Shown: positions 31,768 through 40,838 of the stretch, piece after piece
How the letters are laid out: each line of letters opens with the position of its first letter
Position numbering within the stretch: the first letter of the stretch is position 1
Source: Deltaproteobacteria bacterium
Lineage (GTDB): Bacteria > Desulfobacterota > Binatia > UBA12015
Length of the DNA stretch: 43,170 nt
Assembly (NCBI GenBank): GCA_029262355.1
Contig: JAJCZO010000339.1
Location: 1 to 43,170 of the forward strand
Reading direction: 5' to 3'
Position numbers and translations under genes: made by a program
The notes under the pieces: generated by a model
Databases searched by the model: none
The model's input: the letters and a program-made list of their open reading frames with translations, nothing else
What the model was told of the DNA's origin: nothing

Positions 31768-32898
31768 TCAATCCGGCCGCAGCTCCCGCGATCGCTGCCT
31801 CGTCAGCAGTACCCGCACCGACGCCTCGGCCTCTGCACGAGCGCTCGCGCCATCCACCGTCGCCTCGACCACGCCTATCCATGCATCCCGGTACCGCTTC
31901 CAGGCCGCGTGAGACCGCTGGGCCGAGTCGTCGTATCGACGTCGGTAGCGCTCGTACGTTGGCGCGCTGTCCGGGAGCGCGCGTTCGTACGCCTTGAACC
32001 CGGCGGCGCGCTCGCGGCGGTCTTGCTGATAGACACGTTCGAGTTCCCGTCCACGGCGGCTCGCCTTCACGGACGTCGTCGACTCCAGTTCACCGTCGAT
32101 GAGCAGCCGGCGTAGCGCCAGATCGAAATGTCCCTGCACGAGCCCGCGCTGGCGATCGGTGGCCTCTTGCGCATCGTCGTCGAGGACCTTCGCGCGCTCG
32201 ATGCGTTCGGCCTCGCGCTCCGCGTAGCCGCCAAGGGCGAGAAGGAGTCCGGGGAGCTTCGGCTTCGCAGCCTCCGGAACTTGCTCCCGGACACGACCGA
32301 CGTATCGCGCACGCCCGCCCTCCTCGCGCCGGCGCTGAATCTCGGTGCACCGCACGGTGAACGCGGCGTCCGCTGGCAAGCCGCAGAACTCGAGCGCGGC
32401 GGCGGGCACCGGCCCCAGCCCGGCGCGTCGCTCGAGCAAAACCCGCTTCAAGAACAGCCGCTGCTCGGAGCGCGCGGGATCGGCCGCCTGCCATTCGTTC
32501 AGGAGAATCGCGGCCTCTTCGAGGTCCACGCACACGCCCTGGCCGTTCAACCGCATCACCATCATGGGCCCATATCGGCCGAGCCAGTCTCGCGTCGGCG
32601 CTAGCGACGACGTGGATCGATGTCTCTGCGCATCGAAGCACGCATACGCCGCTTCGTAGTCCGGCGCGGCGGTGTACCCGAAATAGAGATCCAAACAACC
32701 GCGGCCGACCACCGCGCCTGCGTTCAACGCCGCCCGCGCACTCCCATCGGGAGAGCCAGCACACGACTCTCTCTCCGCGCTCGCGGCCTCCGCAGACGTC
32801 GCCGCACCGGCCCCACCCGCGCACACCAGCGTCACGAACCCCGCGCAGCACACGAATCGACGCCACCCCACCGCATGACGATCGCCGTCGTCGCGCAC
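31768..32898 (-). CDS. Exported protein with LprI-like C-terminal domain
   Basis: 376 residues, GTG start at 32898 (a GTG at 32871 is also possible). The signal peptide is VGWRRFVCCAGFVTLVCAGGAGA-like. The middle region contains cysteines and a segment (DYEAAYACFDAQRH ... LLNEWQAADPARSEQRLFL) reminiscent of Sel1/TPR-type envelope proteins. The last 120 residues resemble the lysozyme-inhibitor LprI region (SHAAWKRYRDAWI near the end, basic helices). The role is inferred as envelope-associated. The gap to the next gene upstream is 29 bp. Confidence 0.68.
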   Translation of the reverse strand: MRDDGDRHAVGWRRFVCCAGFVTLVCAGGAGAATSAEAASAERESCAGSPDGSARAALNAGAVVGRGCLDLYFGYTAAPDYEAAYACFDAQRHRSTSSLAPTRDWLGRYGPMMVMRLNGQGVCVDLEEAAILLNEWQAADPARSEQRLFLKRVLLERRAGLGPVPAAALEFCGLPADAAFTVRCTEIQRRREEGGRARYVGRVREQVPEAAKPKLPGLLLALGGYAEREAERIERAKVLDDDAQEATDRQRGLVQGHFDLALRRLLIDGELESTTSVKASRRGRELERVYQQDRRERAAGFKAYERALPDSAPTYERYRRRYDDSAQRSHAAWKRYRDAWIGVVEATVDGASARAEAEASVRVLLTRQRSRELRPD

Positions 32899-32927
32899 CG
32901 ACGCAAGGATTCGATTCCTCGCCGCGC

Positions 32928-33332
32928 TCAGCGACCGACGCGATCGCGAAGGCGGTCGAAGATGTCGCAGATCACCGTGCGTTGGCGAGCGCTCAGGTCG
33001 GCACTCTCGCCGCGCGCCCGCACCGTTCGGGCGATCTTACCGACCCACTCGCGCTCTTTGGGGCGAAGCAGATGACCGCTTCGCAAGAGGACCTCCATCT
33101 GCTCGATCGGCTCGAGGATGCTGGCCGCCGACCCACCGGCCGGATCCGGCCTGGGCCGGCGTCGGGGGCGGCTGCGCGGCTGCGTGGCGCCCGTAGAGGC
33201 CTCGGCCGGTCGCGAGAAGCCCGGTGGCCGGGCCCCATCGCGATGGCGATCCTCAAAACCCGTCAACGAGAGTTGGCTAGCGGGCCGACGCGAGTGCCGG
33301 CGGCGACGGATGTCTTCGGGCGTGGCGTCCAT
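32928..33332 (-). CDS. Hypothetical protein with disordered N-terminus
   Basis: 134 residues from ATG 33332, with a strong GGGAGGGAG ribosome-binding site. The first 70 residues are Arg/Pro/Ser-rich and probably disordered. The C-terminal 60 residues form a compact helical unit (LLRPKEREWVGKIARTV ... LSARQRTVICDIFDRLRDRVG) in the style of small helical domains with an LSxxQ turn found in some phage and regulator proteins. I recognise no family. The 197 bp upstream (33333-33529) hold no gene or clear motif. Confidence 0.6.
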   Translation of the reverse strand: MDATPEDIRRRRHSRRPASQLSLTGFEDRHRDGARPPGFSRPAEASTGATQPRSRPRRRPRPDPAGGSAASILEPIEQMEVLLRSGHLLRPKEREWVGKIARTVRARGESADLSARQRTVICDIFDRLRDRVGR

Positions 33333-33529
33333 GGCTCCCTCCCTTGCGATCTCCACTCTCGGGAGCCGCAAACGGTGTGCCGTGGCCACGAAACGAAAAC
33401 GTTGGGGAATTCAGCCGCCAGCCATCGGGACCTGTCGCATTTCGTTTGCAGCCGTCAGCGCTGGTTGACGCGGCCGCCATCCGACGGAGTCACCTGGAGT
33501 TCCCTCGCGAGAAGGAGCCGGGCAGAGGC

Positions 33530-35143
33530 TCAGCCGAACTCGAAGCCCTCGTACCCGTTCTCGACCACCGCCTCGCACTTCTCGACGTAGGCCGGAAAGC
33601 CGAGATACGGCATGAAGACGCGCGCCTTCCCCGGAATGTTCGCTCCAAGGTACCACGAGTTGCAGGTCGGCAGCAGCGTGGCCCCAGCAGTCTCGTTCAC
33701 GTGTGAGACCCATTCATCTTCGGCCCACTCCGCCGGCTCGACGACCGTCGCACCACGCGTGCGCATGTGATCGATGCACTCGGCGATGAAGTCGACGTGT
33801 TGCTCGATCGAAGGCAGCATGTTGGTCAGAACCGACGGGCTACCCGGCCCCGTGATCGTAAACAGGTTGGGAAATCCGGCAGTCTGGAGGCCAAGAAACG
33901 TGCGCGGCCCCTCCGCCCACTTCTCGCGGAGCCGACGGCCGCAGCGGCCGCGGATGTCGATCTTCAACAGCGCCCCCGTCATGGCATCGAAGCCCGTCGC
34001 GAACACGATGCAGTCGAGCGCGTACTCGGCGGCCCCGGTGCGAAGCCCACTCGCGGTAATCTCCTCGATCGGAGACGCCCGGACATCGACCAGCGACACG
34101 TTGGAACGATTGAACGTCCGGTAGTAGCCCGAGTCCACGCACATTCGCTTGCAGCCGATGACGTTCTTCGGCGAAAGCAGCTCTGCGACCTCGGGATCGT
34201 CCACGAGTTCGCGAATCTTCGCGCGCACGAAGCTGGCACTGGTTTCGTTGGCTTCGCGGCTCGAGAGCAGATCATTGAAGGCGCCCAGGAACGCCAGCCC
34301 GCCATGCTGCCAGCGCGCCTCATACATGGATTGGCGCTGCTCCGCGTCCACGTCGAGCGCGCCCTGCTCCATATTGCGCGGCGCGCGTGCGCCAAACCCC
34401 GCCTGCATGAGCCTGTTCTGTGCGCGAAACCCGGCGTAGTCGGCCTTGATCGCAGCGACGACCTCGGCGTCGAGCGGCTGATTGTGGGCCGGGATCGAGT
34501 AGTTCGCGGTGCGCTGAAAAACGAAGAGGTGCTTGGCCTCCGCCGCGATGAGAGGAATCGACTGGATCGCCGACGAACCGGTGCCGATGATGCCCACCCG
34601 CTTGCCCGTGAAGTCGACTCCTTGGTGCGGCCACTGCCCCGTGTGGAGCGTCTCGCCGGCAAACGACTCCCGCCCCGCGAAGTCCGGCGTATTCGCCGAA
34701 GACAAACAACCCGTCGCCATGATGACGAATCGCGCGCTGGCAGCTCCGCGCGAAGTCGTCACACGCCAGCGCTTCGCCTCCTCGTCGAACGTCGCCAACT
34801 CGACTCTCGTTTCGAAGTCGATGTCGCGCCGAAGGTCGAAGCGATCGGCAACGTGGTTCACGTATCTCAAGATCTCAGGCTGCGTCGCGTAGCGCTCGGT
34901 CCACTCCCACTCTTGCTGCAGCTCTTCTGAGAATTGGTAGGAGTACTCGAGACTGTCGACATCACAGCGCGCGCCGGGATAGCGATTCCAGTACCAGGTC
35001 CCGCCGACGTCATCCCCGACCTCGTACACACGGGCCGTAAGCCCCATGCCTCGAAGACGATGGAGCATGTAGAGACCCGCGAACCCGGCTCCCACGACGA
35101 CCGCGTCGTACTCGCGATCGGGCCCGGCGCCTAAAGCAGACAT
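33530..35143 (-). CDS. Flavin-containing monooxygenase, Baeyer-Villiger type
   Basis: 537 residues. FAD-binding Rossmann motif GAGFAG (18-23), the Baeyer-Villiger fingerprint FAGETLHTGQWP (161-172) and NADPH-binding motif GTGSSA (187-192) are all intact. GGTWYWNRYPGARCD (48-61) is typical of cyclohexanone/phenylacetone-monooxygenase relatives. It inserts oxygen into ketones to give esters or lactones and may also oxidise heteroatoms. No Shine-Dalgarno is visible. TATGGT lies 8 bp before the ATG. Its lone gene position, with a histidine kinase 54 bp upstream, gives no substrate clue. Confidence 0.93.
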   Translation of the reverse strand: MSALGAGPDREYDAVVVGAGFAGLYMLHRLRGMGLTARVYEVGDDVGGTWYWNRYPGARCDVDSLEYSYQFSEELQQEWEWTERYATQPEILRYVNHVADRFDLRRDIDFETRVELATFDEEAKRWRVTTSRGAASARFVIMATGCLSSANTPDFAGRESFAGETLHTGQWPHQGVDFTGKRVGIIGTGSSAIQSIPLIAAEAKHLFVFQRTANYSIPAHNQPLDAEVVAAIKADYAGFRAQNRLMQAGFGARAPRNMEQGALDVDAEQRQSMYEARWQHGGLAFLGAFNDLLSSREANETSASFVRAKIRELVDDPEVAELLSPKNVIGCKRMCVDSGYYRTFNRSNVSLVDVRASPIEEITASGLRTGAAEYALDCIVFATGFDAMTGALLKIDIRGRCGRRLREKWAEGPRTFLGLQTAGFPNLFTITGPGSPSVLTNMLPSIEQHVDFIAECIDHMRTRGATVVEPAEWAEDEWVSHVNETAGATLLPTCNSWYLGANIPGKARVFMPYLGFPAYVEKCEAVVENGYEGFEFG

Positions 35144-35197
35144 GACCGGCCACCATACGCGACCGGCTCCGCGATGGCCACGAAGGCCCCTCCCTCG

Positions 35198-36874
35198 TCA
35201 GGAGTCGAGGCGCTGCGAGCCAGGCACCGTGAAGCGAAAGCAACTGCCCTGGCCTACTTCGCTCTGGAGCCAGATTCGGCCGCCCATCAGCTCGACGAGC
35301 CGCGAGCAGATCGTCAGCCCCAAGCCCGTCCCGGGTTGCCGCTCCTCGCCGGCCTGAACGAACGCTTCGAAGACACGAGATCTGAATCGCAGAGGGATGC
35401 CGATGCCCGTGTCCTCGACCCCGAACTCCAACTCGCCGCCGGACCCGCCTCCAGCGGCCCTATCGACACTCACACGCACGGAACCGCTATCGGTGAACTT
35501 GATCGCGTTGGCAACCAGGTTCACCACGATCTGCCGCATCCGGTCCGTATCACCGAACACGCGATCGGGGACCCCGTCGCCAACGCACCAGGACAGCTCG
35601 AGGCCCTTGCTCGTCGCCAGAGTCGACATCGGGTCGATGACCGCCGCGAGCCAGGTCCGGAGCCCAAACCTCCTCGGGTTGAGCCGCATCCGGCCGGTCT
35701 CGATCCGCGACAGATCGAGAACCTCGTCGACCAGGACGAGAAGGCTCTTGGCAGCATCTCGCGTTCGTCCGAGGACTTCGAGCTGCACGTTCGAGCCCGA
35801 CTCGTCCATCGCCATCTCGGTCATGCCGAAGATGATGTTCATCGGAGTCCGAAGCTCGTGACTCATGTGGGCCAGGAACTCGCTCTTGCTGTTGTACGCC
35901 GCCTCGGCGGCATCACGAGCGAACTCGAGCTCAACCTGGGCACGCCGCCGATCGGTTACGTCGAGAATCATCAGGACCGTCTCTTGCGGCTCCCCATCGG
36001 GCCCGTGAAACGAGCGGGACGCGATCGCCGCGAAGACCGTCCGACCATCACGCGCGCAGAGTTGCACATCGACCGTCGCGCCCGGCCGCTGGCCGCTGCT
36101 TGCAACCGCCAGCGCCGTCGTCGAACGGGCCGATTCCTCGGGGTGGACGATGTCGGTCCACGGACGACCCAGCAGAGCGTCCGAGGGATATCCGACCATG
36201 TGACAAAGGGCCGCGTTCACCTCGCGCCAGGTGCCGTCGGGTGAGATGACCCCGATGCCAATCAATGCCTGGTCGAGGTAGCTCCGCAGGCGCGCCTCGC
36301 GCGCCGCGATCCCGCGCGTGAGATCGAACGACTCGCGCAGATACCGTTGATTGACCTCCGCGCCATAACAGGAGAACCCGACGACGCAGAGCAAATAGAG
36401 CAGAGCGGGCGGGAGAGGGTTGCCCAACTCCACACCGAACGCAATCACGAGGGGGTAGCTGACGATCACCCCGGAACTCGCGATCAACTGCGGACGCCAG
36501 CCCCACGGGAAGAACACCGCGATCGCACACAAGAGGCCGGTCAAGACGAGCAGGCACCACTCCGACGACGCGCCGGCCATGAAGTGATACGCCGCAATAA
36601 GCGAACCAGCCACCGCGGCCGCACCCGCCAGGGCTTCGACGCTTCGTGACGGTCGCAGTCTCACGATCGAATAGGCGCCGCCCGCGATCAAGCTACACAC
36701 CACCCAGAACACGAGGGCGAGCCTCACCCTTTCGGGGTAGAGGACCACCTCAGACGCGAGACTCAGCGTCTCCAACAGGAAATAGACAAGAAGGGCCCGC
36801 GGCGCCCGATCGCACACCTGCCGCTGAACTTCGTGCCAGTAGGAAGATACCGGCATACCCGGGCAGAGTCTCAT
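35198..36874 (-). CDS. PAS-domain sensor histidine kinase (membrane-bound)
   Basis: 558 residues from ATG 36874; ATG 36856 is an alternative. Five to six transmembrane helices span about residues 20-165. A PAS domain follows (about 185-300; ALIGIGVISPDGTWREVNAALCHMVGY). The HisKA box FLAHMSHELRTPMN has phosphoacceptor His339. The HATPase domain has the N-box NLVANAIKFTD, G1 DTGIGIP and G2 GTGLGL. No receiver domain or adjacent response regulator is present, so it is an orphan kinase. The signal sensed is unknown; it might report on membrane state or a small PAS ligand. It is 54 bp upstream of the monooxygenase on the same strand. Confidence 0.9.
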   Translation of the reverse strand: MRLCPGMPVSSYWHEVQRQVCDRAPRALLVYFLLETLSLASEVVLYPERVRLALVFWVVCSLIAGGAYSIVRLRPSRSVEALAGAAAVAGSLIAAYHFMAGASSEWCLLVLTGLLCAIAVFFPWGWRPQLIASSGVIVSYPLVIAFGVELGNPLPPALLYLLCVVGFSCYGAEVNQRYLRESFDLTRGIAAREARLRSYLDQALIGIGVISPDGTWREVNAALCHMVGYPSDALLGRPWTDIVHPEESARSTTALAVASSGQRPGATVDVQLCARDGRTVFAAIASRSFHGPDGEPQETVLMILDVTDRRRAQVELEFARDAAEAAYNSKSEFLAHMSHELRTPMNIIFGMTEMAMDESGSNVQLEVLGRTRDAAKSLLVLVDEVLDLSRIETGRMRLNPRRFGLRTWLAAVIDPMSTLATSKGLELSWCVGDGVPDRVFGDTDRMRQIVVNLVANAIKFTDSGSVRVSVDRAAGGGSGGELEFGVEDTGIGIPLRFRSRVFEAFVQAGEERQPGTGLGLTICSRLVELMGGRIWLQSEVGQGSCFRFTVPGSQRLDS

Positions 36875-37078
36875 CTTGTCGATCCGATGGCAATCCAGAG
36901 ATCCCCAGCGAACGCCGTACAAAAGTTCGTGGCGCACGCCTGTTCGAGCGTTCGCCCGAGTCGCTGGGCACTCCTGTGACGATCGGGGCGATGTCCTGCG
37001 ACACGCCGAGACGAACCGACTCGGCTCTCCCGATGCCACTTGCAGCGGTGGCGCTCCAGGTTCTCCACGGCGCCGCCG

Positions 37079-39016
37079 CTAAGACGCCGAGGACTCGAAG
37101 GCGGCCTTCTTCTCCTCGAGCTCCTCCCAGCGGGCGGTGAGCTCAGCCGCTGCCGCCTGAGCGGACTGGAGCCCCGCGCGAAGAGAGGCGACCTCGTCTC
37201 CGCGTTGGCGGTACGTCTCCGGGTCTGCGAGCGTCGCTTCCGCCGCAGCGACGACTGCCTCTGCATCATCGATCTTCTCGAGAAGTCCCGCGAGCTCCCG
37301 CTCCTCGGCGAACGTGAGCTTCTTGCGCGCCTGTGACTTCACGCGCGCAGGGGCCTTGAGCGTCGGCCGCTGCCGCGCCTCGCTCGCGCGGACGGCGGCC
37401 GCGCGAACCGCACGCTCACGATACTCGGAGTACGTCCCCGCGTGGAGAACCACCCGGCCATCGCCCTCGAACGCCAAGATAGACGTCGCAACCCGGTCGA
37501 GGAACCACCGGTCGTGACTCACGAGCAGCGCGCAGCCGGGATACTCGGTCAACATCGACTCGAGCGCGCCGAGGGTCGCCACGTCGAGGTCGTTGGTCGG
37601 CTCGTCGAGGAGAAGAAGATTCGCGTTCTGGCAAAGCAGACGCGCCAGACAGACGCGGGCACGTTCTCCGCCGGAAAGCGTGCCCACCTGTAGCCGTTGC
37701 GCACGGCGGTCGAAGAGAAACCGCTCGAGATACGCCCCCACGTCGAGCCTCTGTTCACCGATCGCGACCTCGTTCTGATCATCAGCGACCGATTCGCGAA
37801 TCGAACGAGACTCGTCGAGCTCACCGCGCATCTGGTCGAGATAACCCGGTTGCGTGTTGTCCCCCAAGGTCTTGGTGCCTGACACCGGTGCCAAACGATC
37901 CAACACGCATAGGAGCAGGCTCGTCTTGCCCGAGCCGTTCGGCCCCACGATCCCAACTCGGTCCCCTTGGCCAAGCCGCAGATCGAGACCAGACACGAGC
38001 CGTCGCCCGTCCCGCTCGAGGGTGAGGCCCTCGAGCGTCAGGATGGTCTTCCCCAGGCGACGAGCCCCAGCGTCGAACGTGGCGACGCGCTCTTCGTCCG
38101 GCCGGACATGATCCCGGGCCGCCACCGCGCGGTCGGCCCGCGCCTTCTGCTTCGTCGTACGTGCCTTGGGCTGACGACGCAGCCACTCGAGCTCTCGGCG
38201 CAGGAAATTCTGTCGATTGCGCTCGGTCCGCTCCTCCTGAGCCTCCCGCTCCGCCTTCGCCTCTAGATACGTGACGTAGCCGCCGGCGTAGCTCGTGACC
38301 TGGCCGCGATGCAGCTCCAAAGTGCGCGTCGTGACGCGGTCGAGCACATAACGGTCGTGCGTGATGAGCAGGAGTGCGCCCTTGAAGGTATTGCGAAGAT
38401 GCTCCTCCAGCCACTCGATGGTCTCGACGTCGAGGTGATTCGTCGGCTCGTCGAGAATCGCGAGATCGGGCTCGCCGACGAGCACCCGAGCGAGATCCAC
38501 CCGGCGCCGCTCACCGCCACTGAGCGCACCCACGTCGCGACCCGGCTCCCGAATCCCGAGATGGCCAATGATTGCCTCCGCCTCGTGGAGACGCTCCCAG
38601 CCCCCGAGGCGCTCCAGCTCATCCCCGGCCTGGGCCTGCTTGGCGACCAGCGCTTCGACGTCTCCCGCGCCGTCGGCCAGAGCCGAGGTCGCGTCCTCAT
38701 AACGCTCTTTCGCCGCACTCCACCCGTCCAGGCTGTGGAGCACCACGTGACTCACGCTCTCGCCGGGCGGCAGCACGGGCTCCTGCGGGAGATAGTCGAT
38801 CGCCGCACCCCGGCGGCGCGCGATGGAGCCACCCTCCAGAACCTCGACCCCCGCGAGAATCCGACCGAGAGTGCTCTTGCCCGAGCCGTTGTTCCCAACC
38901 AGCCCCACGCGCTCCCCGGTGTGAACCGTGAGCGAGACGTCGGACAGAACGGTCCGATCCCCGTAGCTCCGCTTGAGGCTCGTTCCATCGATGATCGGTT
39001 TGGGGTCGACGCTCAC
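37079..39016 (-). CDS. uup: ABC-F family ATPase, Uup type
   Basis: 645 residues with a GTG start at 39016. Two ABC domains: the first has Walker A GNNGSGKST and signature LSGGERRRVDLA. The second has GPNGSGKTS and LSGGERARVCLA, and both carry Walker B plus DEPTNHLD or DEPTNDLD. Between them is the ABC-F interdomain linker, rich in Arg, Lys and Glu (REAQEERTERNRQNFLRREL). A C-terminal coiled coil of about 70 residues (from FAEERELAGLLEKIDDAEAVV) is the Uup CTD. ABC-F proteins act on ribosomes; Uup is also tied to DNA-related phenotypes. It is soluble, with no membrane domain. Confidence 0.93.
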   Translation of the reverse strand: MSVDPKPIIDGTSLKRSYGDRTVLSDVSLTVHTGERVGLVGNNGSGKSTLGRILAGVEVLEGGSIARRRGAAIDYLPQEPVLPPGESVSHVVLHSLDGWSAAKERYEDATSALADGAGDVEALVAKQAQAGDELERLGGWERLHEAEAIIGHLGIREPGRDVGALSGGERRRVDLARVLVGEPDLAILDEPTNHLDVETIEWLEEHLRNTFKGALLLITHDRYVLDRVTTRTLELHRGQVTSYAGGYVTYLEAKAEREAQEERTERNRQNFLRRELEWLRRQPKARTTKQKARADRAVAARDHVRPDEERVATFDAGARRLGKTILTLEGLTLERDGRRLVSGLDLRLGQGDRVGIVGPNGSGKTSLLLCVLDRLAPVSGTKTLGDNTQPGYLDQMRGELDESRSIRESVADDQNEVAIGEQRLDVGAYLERFLFDRRAQRLQVGTLSGGERARVCLARLLCQNANLLLLDEPTNDLDVATLGALESMLTEYPGCALLVSHDRWFLDRVATSILAFEGDGRVVLHAGTYSEYRERAVRAAAVRASEARQRPTLKAPARVKSQARKKLTFAEERELAGLLEKIDDAEAVVAAAEATLADPETYRQRGDEVASLRAGLQSAQAAAAELTARWEELEEKKAAFESSAS

Positions 39017-39097
39017 TGAATTGGTGACGGAACGCTACCGATCGCGCTCGGTCAAGCCGACTGGCGCTCTCGGGGATTCTCGCTACAAGGAGGACCC

Positions 39098-39484
39098 GTG
39101 TCTGACGAGCAGATGGACGAGTCCTTGAACGTCTTCGGGGAGCCCCTCGACGACTGCAGCCGCAACCCTCTGACCGGATTCTTCCGCGACGGATGCTGCA
39201 ATACGAGCCAGCAAGACGCCGGCTCGCACACCGTATGCGTCGAGCTCTCGGCCGAGTTCCTGGAATTCTCCCGACTGCGCGGCAACGACCTGTCGACGGC
39301 CCGCCCCGAGCTCGGGTTTCCAGGGCTCAAGCCCGGCGACCGGTGGTGCCTGTGCGCCGCCCGGTGGCTCGAGGCCTACGAGGCCAATGCCGCCCCGCGC
39401 GTCTGGCTCACCCGAACGCACCAGAGAGCTCTCGAAGTCACCCCCCTGAACGTCCTTCGCGAGTTCGCGATCGATCTCAACTGA
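39098..39484 (+). CDS. DUF2237 family protein
   Basis: 128 residues with a GTG start at 39098, preceded by AAGGAGG. Nearly the whole sequence follows the DUF2237 pattern: NVFGEPLDDCSRNPLTGFFRDGCC, then DAGSHTVCVELSAEFLEFS, RGNDLST, FPGLKPGDRWCLCAARW, and an APRVWL-x-x-TH end. The conserved cysteines suggest metal or redox binding, but no function is established for the family. It is a single gene between the convergent P450 and the divergent ABC-F gene. Confidence 0.9.
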   Translation: MSDEQMDESLNVFGEPLDDCSRNPLTGFFRDGCCNTSQQDAGSHTVCVELSAEFLEFSRLRGNDLSTARPELGFPGLKPGDRWCLCAARWLEAYEANAAPRVWLTRTHQRALEVTPLNVLREFAIDLN

Positions 39485-39503
39485 TCCGAACACGGCCGCG
39501 CGT

Positions 39504-40751
39504 TCATGCGGGTCGCAGGCGGTATCGAAGCGGCATTCGTTTCACACCGCCAAGGAAGCTGGAGCGCATTCTCTCGACCGGACCGGCCAGCTCGACCGAC
39601 TCGAGCCGGGCCGTGAGTTCCTCGAAGATCACCCGCAACTCCAGGCGCGCCAGGTGCGCACCCAGGCAAAAGTGCTCGCCAATGCCGAAACCGACGTGCG
39701 GATTCGGCTTGCGGTCGATCCGGAACACGTCGGAATCCTCAAAGACCTCCTCATCGCGATTCGCCGACGGGTAGAGGAGGCACATCGATTCGTTCGCGCG
39801 AATCCTCTGCCCTCGAATCTCGACGTCCTCGGTCGGCGTCCGGCAGAATTGGATCACCGGCGCGGTCCAGCGCGCGATCTCCTCGACTGCGTCGTCGACG
39901 AGCGAGACATCGGCGCGGAGCTTCGCCAGCTGGTCCGGGTTCTCGATCAGAGCGAGAAGCCCCCCGCTCGCGGCATTCCGGGTCGTCTCGTTGCCGGCCA
40001 CGACCAGAAGGAGAAAGTAGGACAACAGTTCAAAGGCCGGCATCGGCTCACCGTCCATCTTCGCGGTCGACAACACGCTGACCATGTCGTCGCGCGGAGC
40101 CTTCCTACGTTCCTCAGCCAGGTCGGTGAAGTACTCGAAGAGCCCCGTGCGCGCCTTCTCGACCCCTTCGTAGGGCGCGTCGCCCGTCTTGTACTCCTCA
40201 TCGGCTGAGCCCACGATCTGGTTCGTCCAGCGAAACATCAGATGCCAGTCCTCACGAGGGACACCCAGCATGTCCGCCAGGACGTTCAGCGTGAGCGGCG
40301 CCGAAAAATCGGCGACAAAGTCACCTTCCCGCTCCTCGCCCGCCCCCGCCATGTCGCGGAGCAGATCCCGCGTGATGCGCTGCACCTCTGCCCGCCGACG
40401 CTGGATGCTCCGAGGAGTAAACCAGCCACTCGCCACCCGACGAAACGCCGCGTGCTCTGGCGGGTCCATGTTCAGCAGGTGACGGGCGAGCGTTCGCTCT
40501 CCCTCGACCGGCGCACCCTCCTCGAAGATCGCGAGCCGCGGACCGTTCAAGAACCGCGTCGGCTGCTTCGAGATCGAGACCACGTCCGCGTGCTTGGTGA
40601 TCGCCCAGAAACCAACCCCGTCCTTCACGTCGAACCACTGGACCGGAGCCTCCTGGCGAAGGCGCTTCCAGGCGGCGTGCGGATAGCCGTCGCTCGCGAA
40701 CGTGTCGGGGCCGATGACGTCGTCTGTCGTGGGGAGCGGCTCGGTGCTCAT
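39504..40751 (-). CDS. Cytochrome P450 (CYP125/124/142-like)
   Basis: 415 residues. The heme-thiolate loop FGIGEHFCLGAH has Cys362. The oxygen-activating I-helix motif is AGNETT (252-257), and the K-helix E-x-x-R is Glu291-Arg294. The segment SAPLTLNVLADMLGVPREDWHLMFRW and the HLLNMDPPEHAAFRR loop resemble bacterial steroid/alkane-chain hydroxylases of the CYP125/142/124 groups. That assignment is by pattern only. It needs ferredoxin and reductase partners, which are not in the window. A TGCTAGAAT extended -10 box lies 10 bp before the ATG and there is no Shine-Dalgarno. Confidence 0.92.
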   Translation of the reverse strand: MSTEPLPTTDDVIGPDTFASDGYPHAAWKRLRQEAPVQWFDVKDGVGFWAITKHADVVSISKQPTRFLNGPRLAIFEEGAPVEGERTLARHLLNMDPPEHAAFRRVASGWFTPRSIQRRRAEVQRITRDLLRDMAGAGEEREGDFVADFSAPLTLNVLADMLGVPREDWHLMFRWTNQIVGSADEEYKTGDAPYEGVEKARTGLFEYFTDLAEERRKAPRDDMVSVLSTAKMDGEPMPAFELLSYFLLLVVAGNETTRNAASGGLLALIENPDQLAKLRADVSLVDDAVEEIARWTAPVIQFCRTPTEDVEIRGQRIRANESMCLLYPSANRDEEVFEDSDVFRIDRKPNPHVGFGIGEHFCLGAHLARLELRVIFEELTARLESVELAGPVERMRSSFLGGVKRMPLRYRLRPA

Positions 40752-40761
40752 TGGTAGCCTG

Positions 40762-40770
40762 ATTCTAGCA
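40762..40770 (-). promoter_or_regulatory. Extended -10 promoter element of the P450 gene
   Basis: TGCTAGAAT (complement of 40762-40770) matches the extended -10 consensus TGnTATAAT at seven of the eight defined positions and ends 10 bp before the ATG. No -35 box at the usual distance and no Shine-Dalgarno are seen, so the message probably has a very short leader. Confidence 0.45.
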
Positions 40771-40838
40771 CGTTTCGGGGGCGGGGTTCAGCCACAACCG
40801 CCTCGCAGGCCCCGCCATGGATCCCCCAAGCCGCCCGC

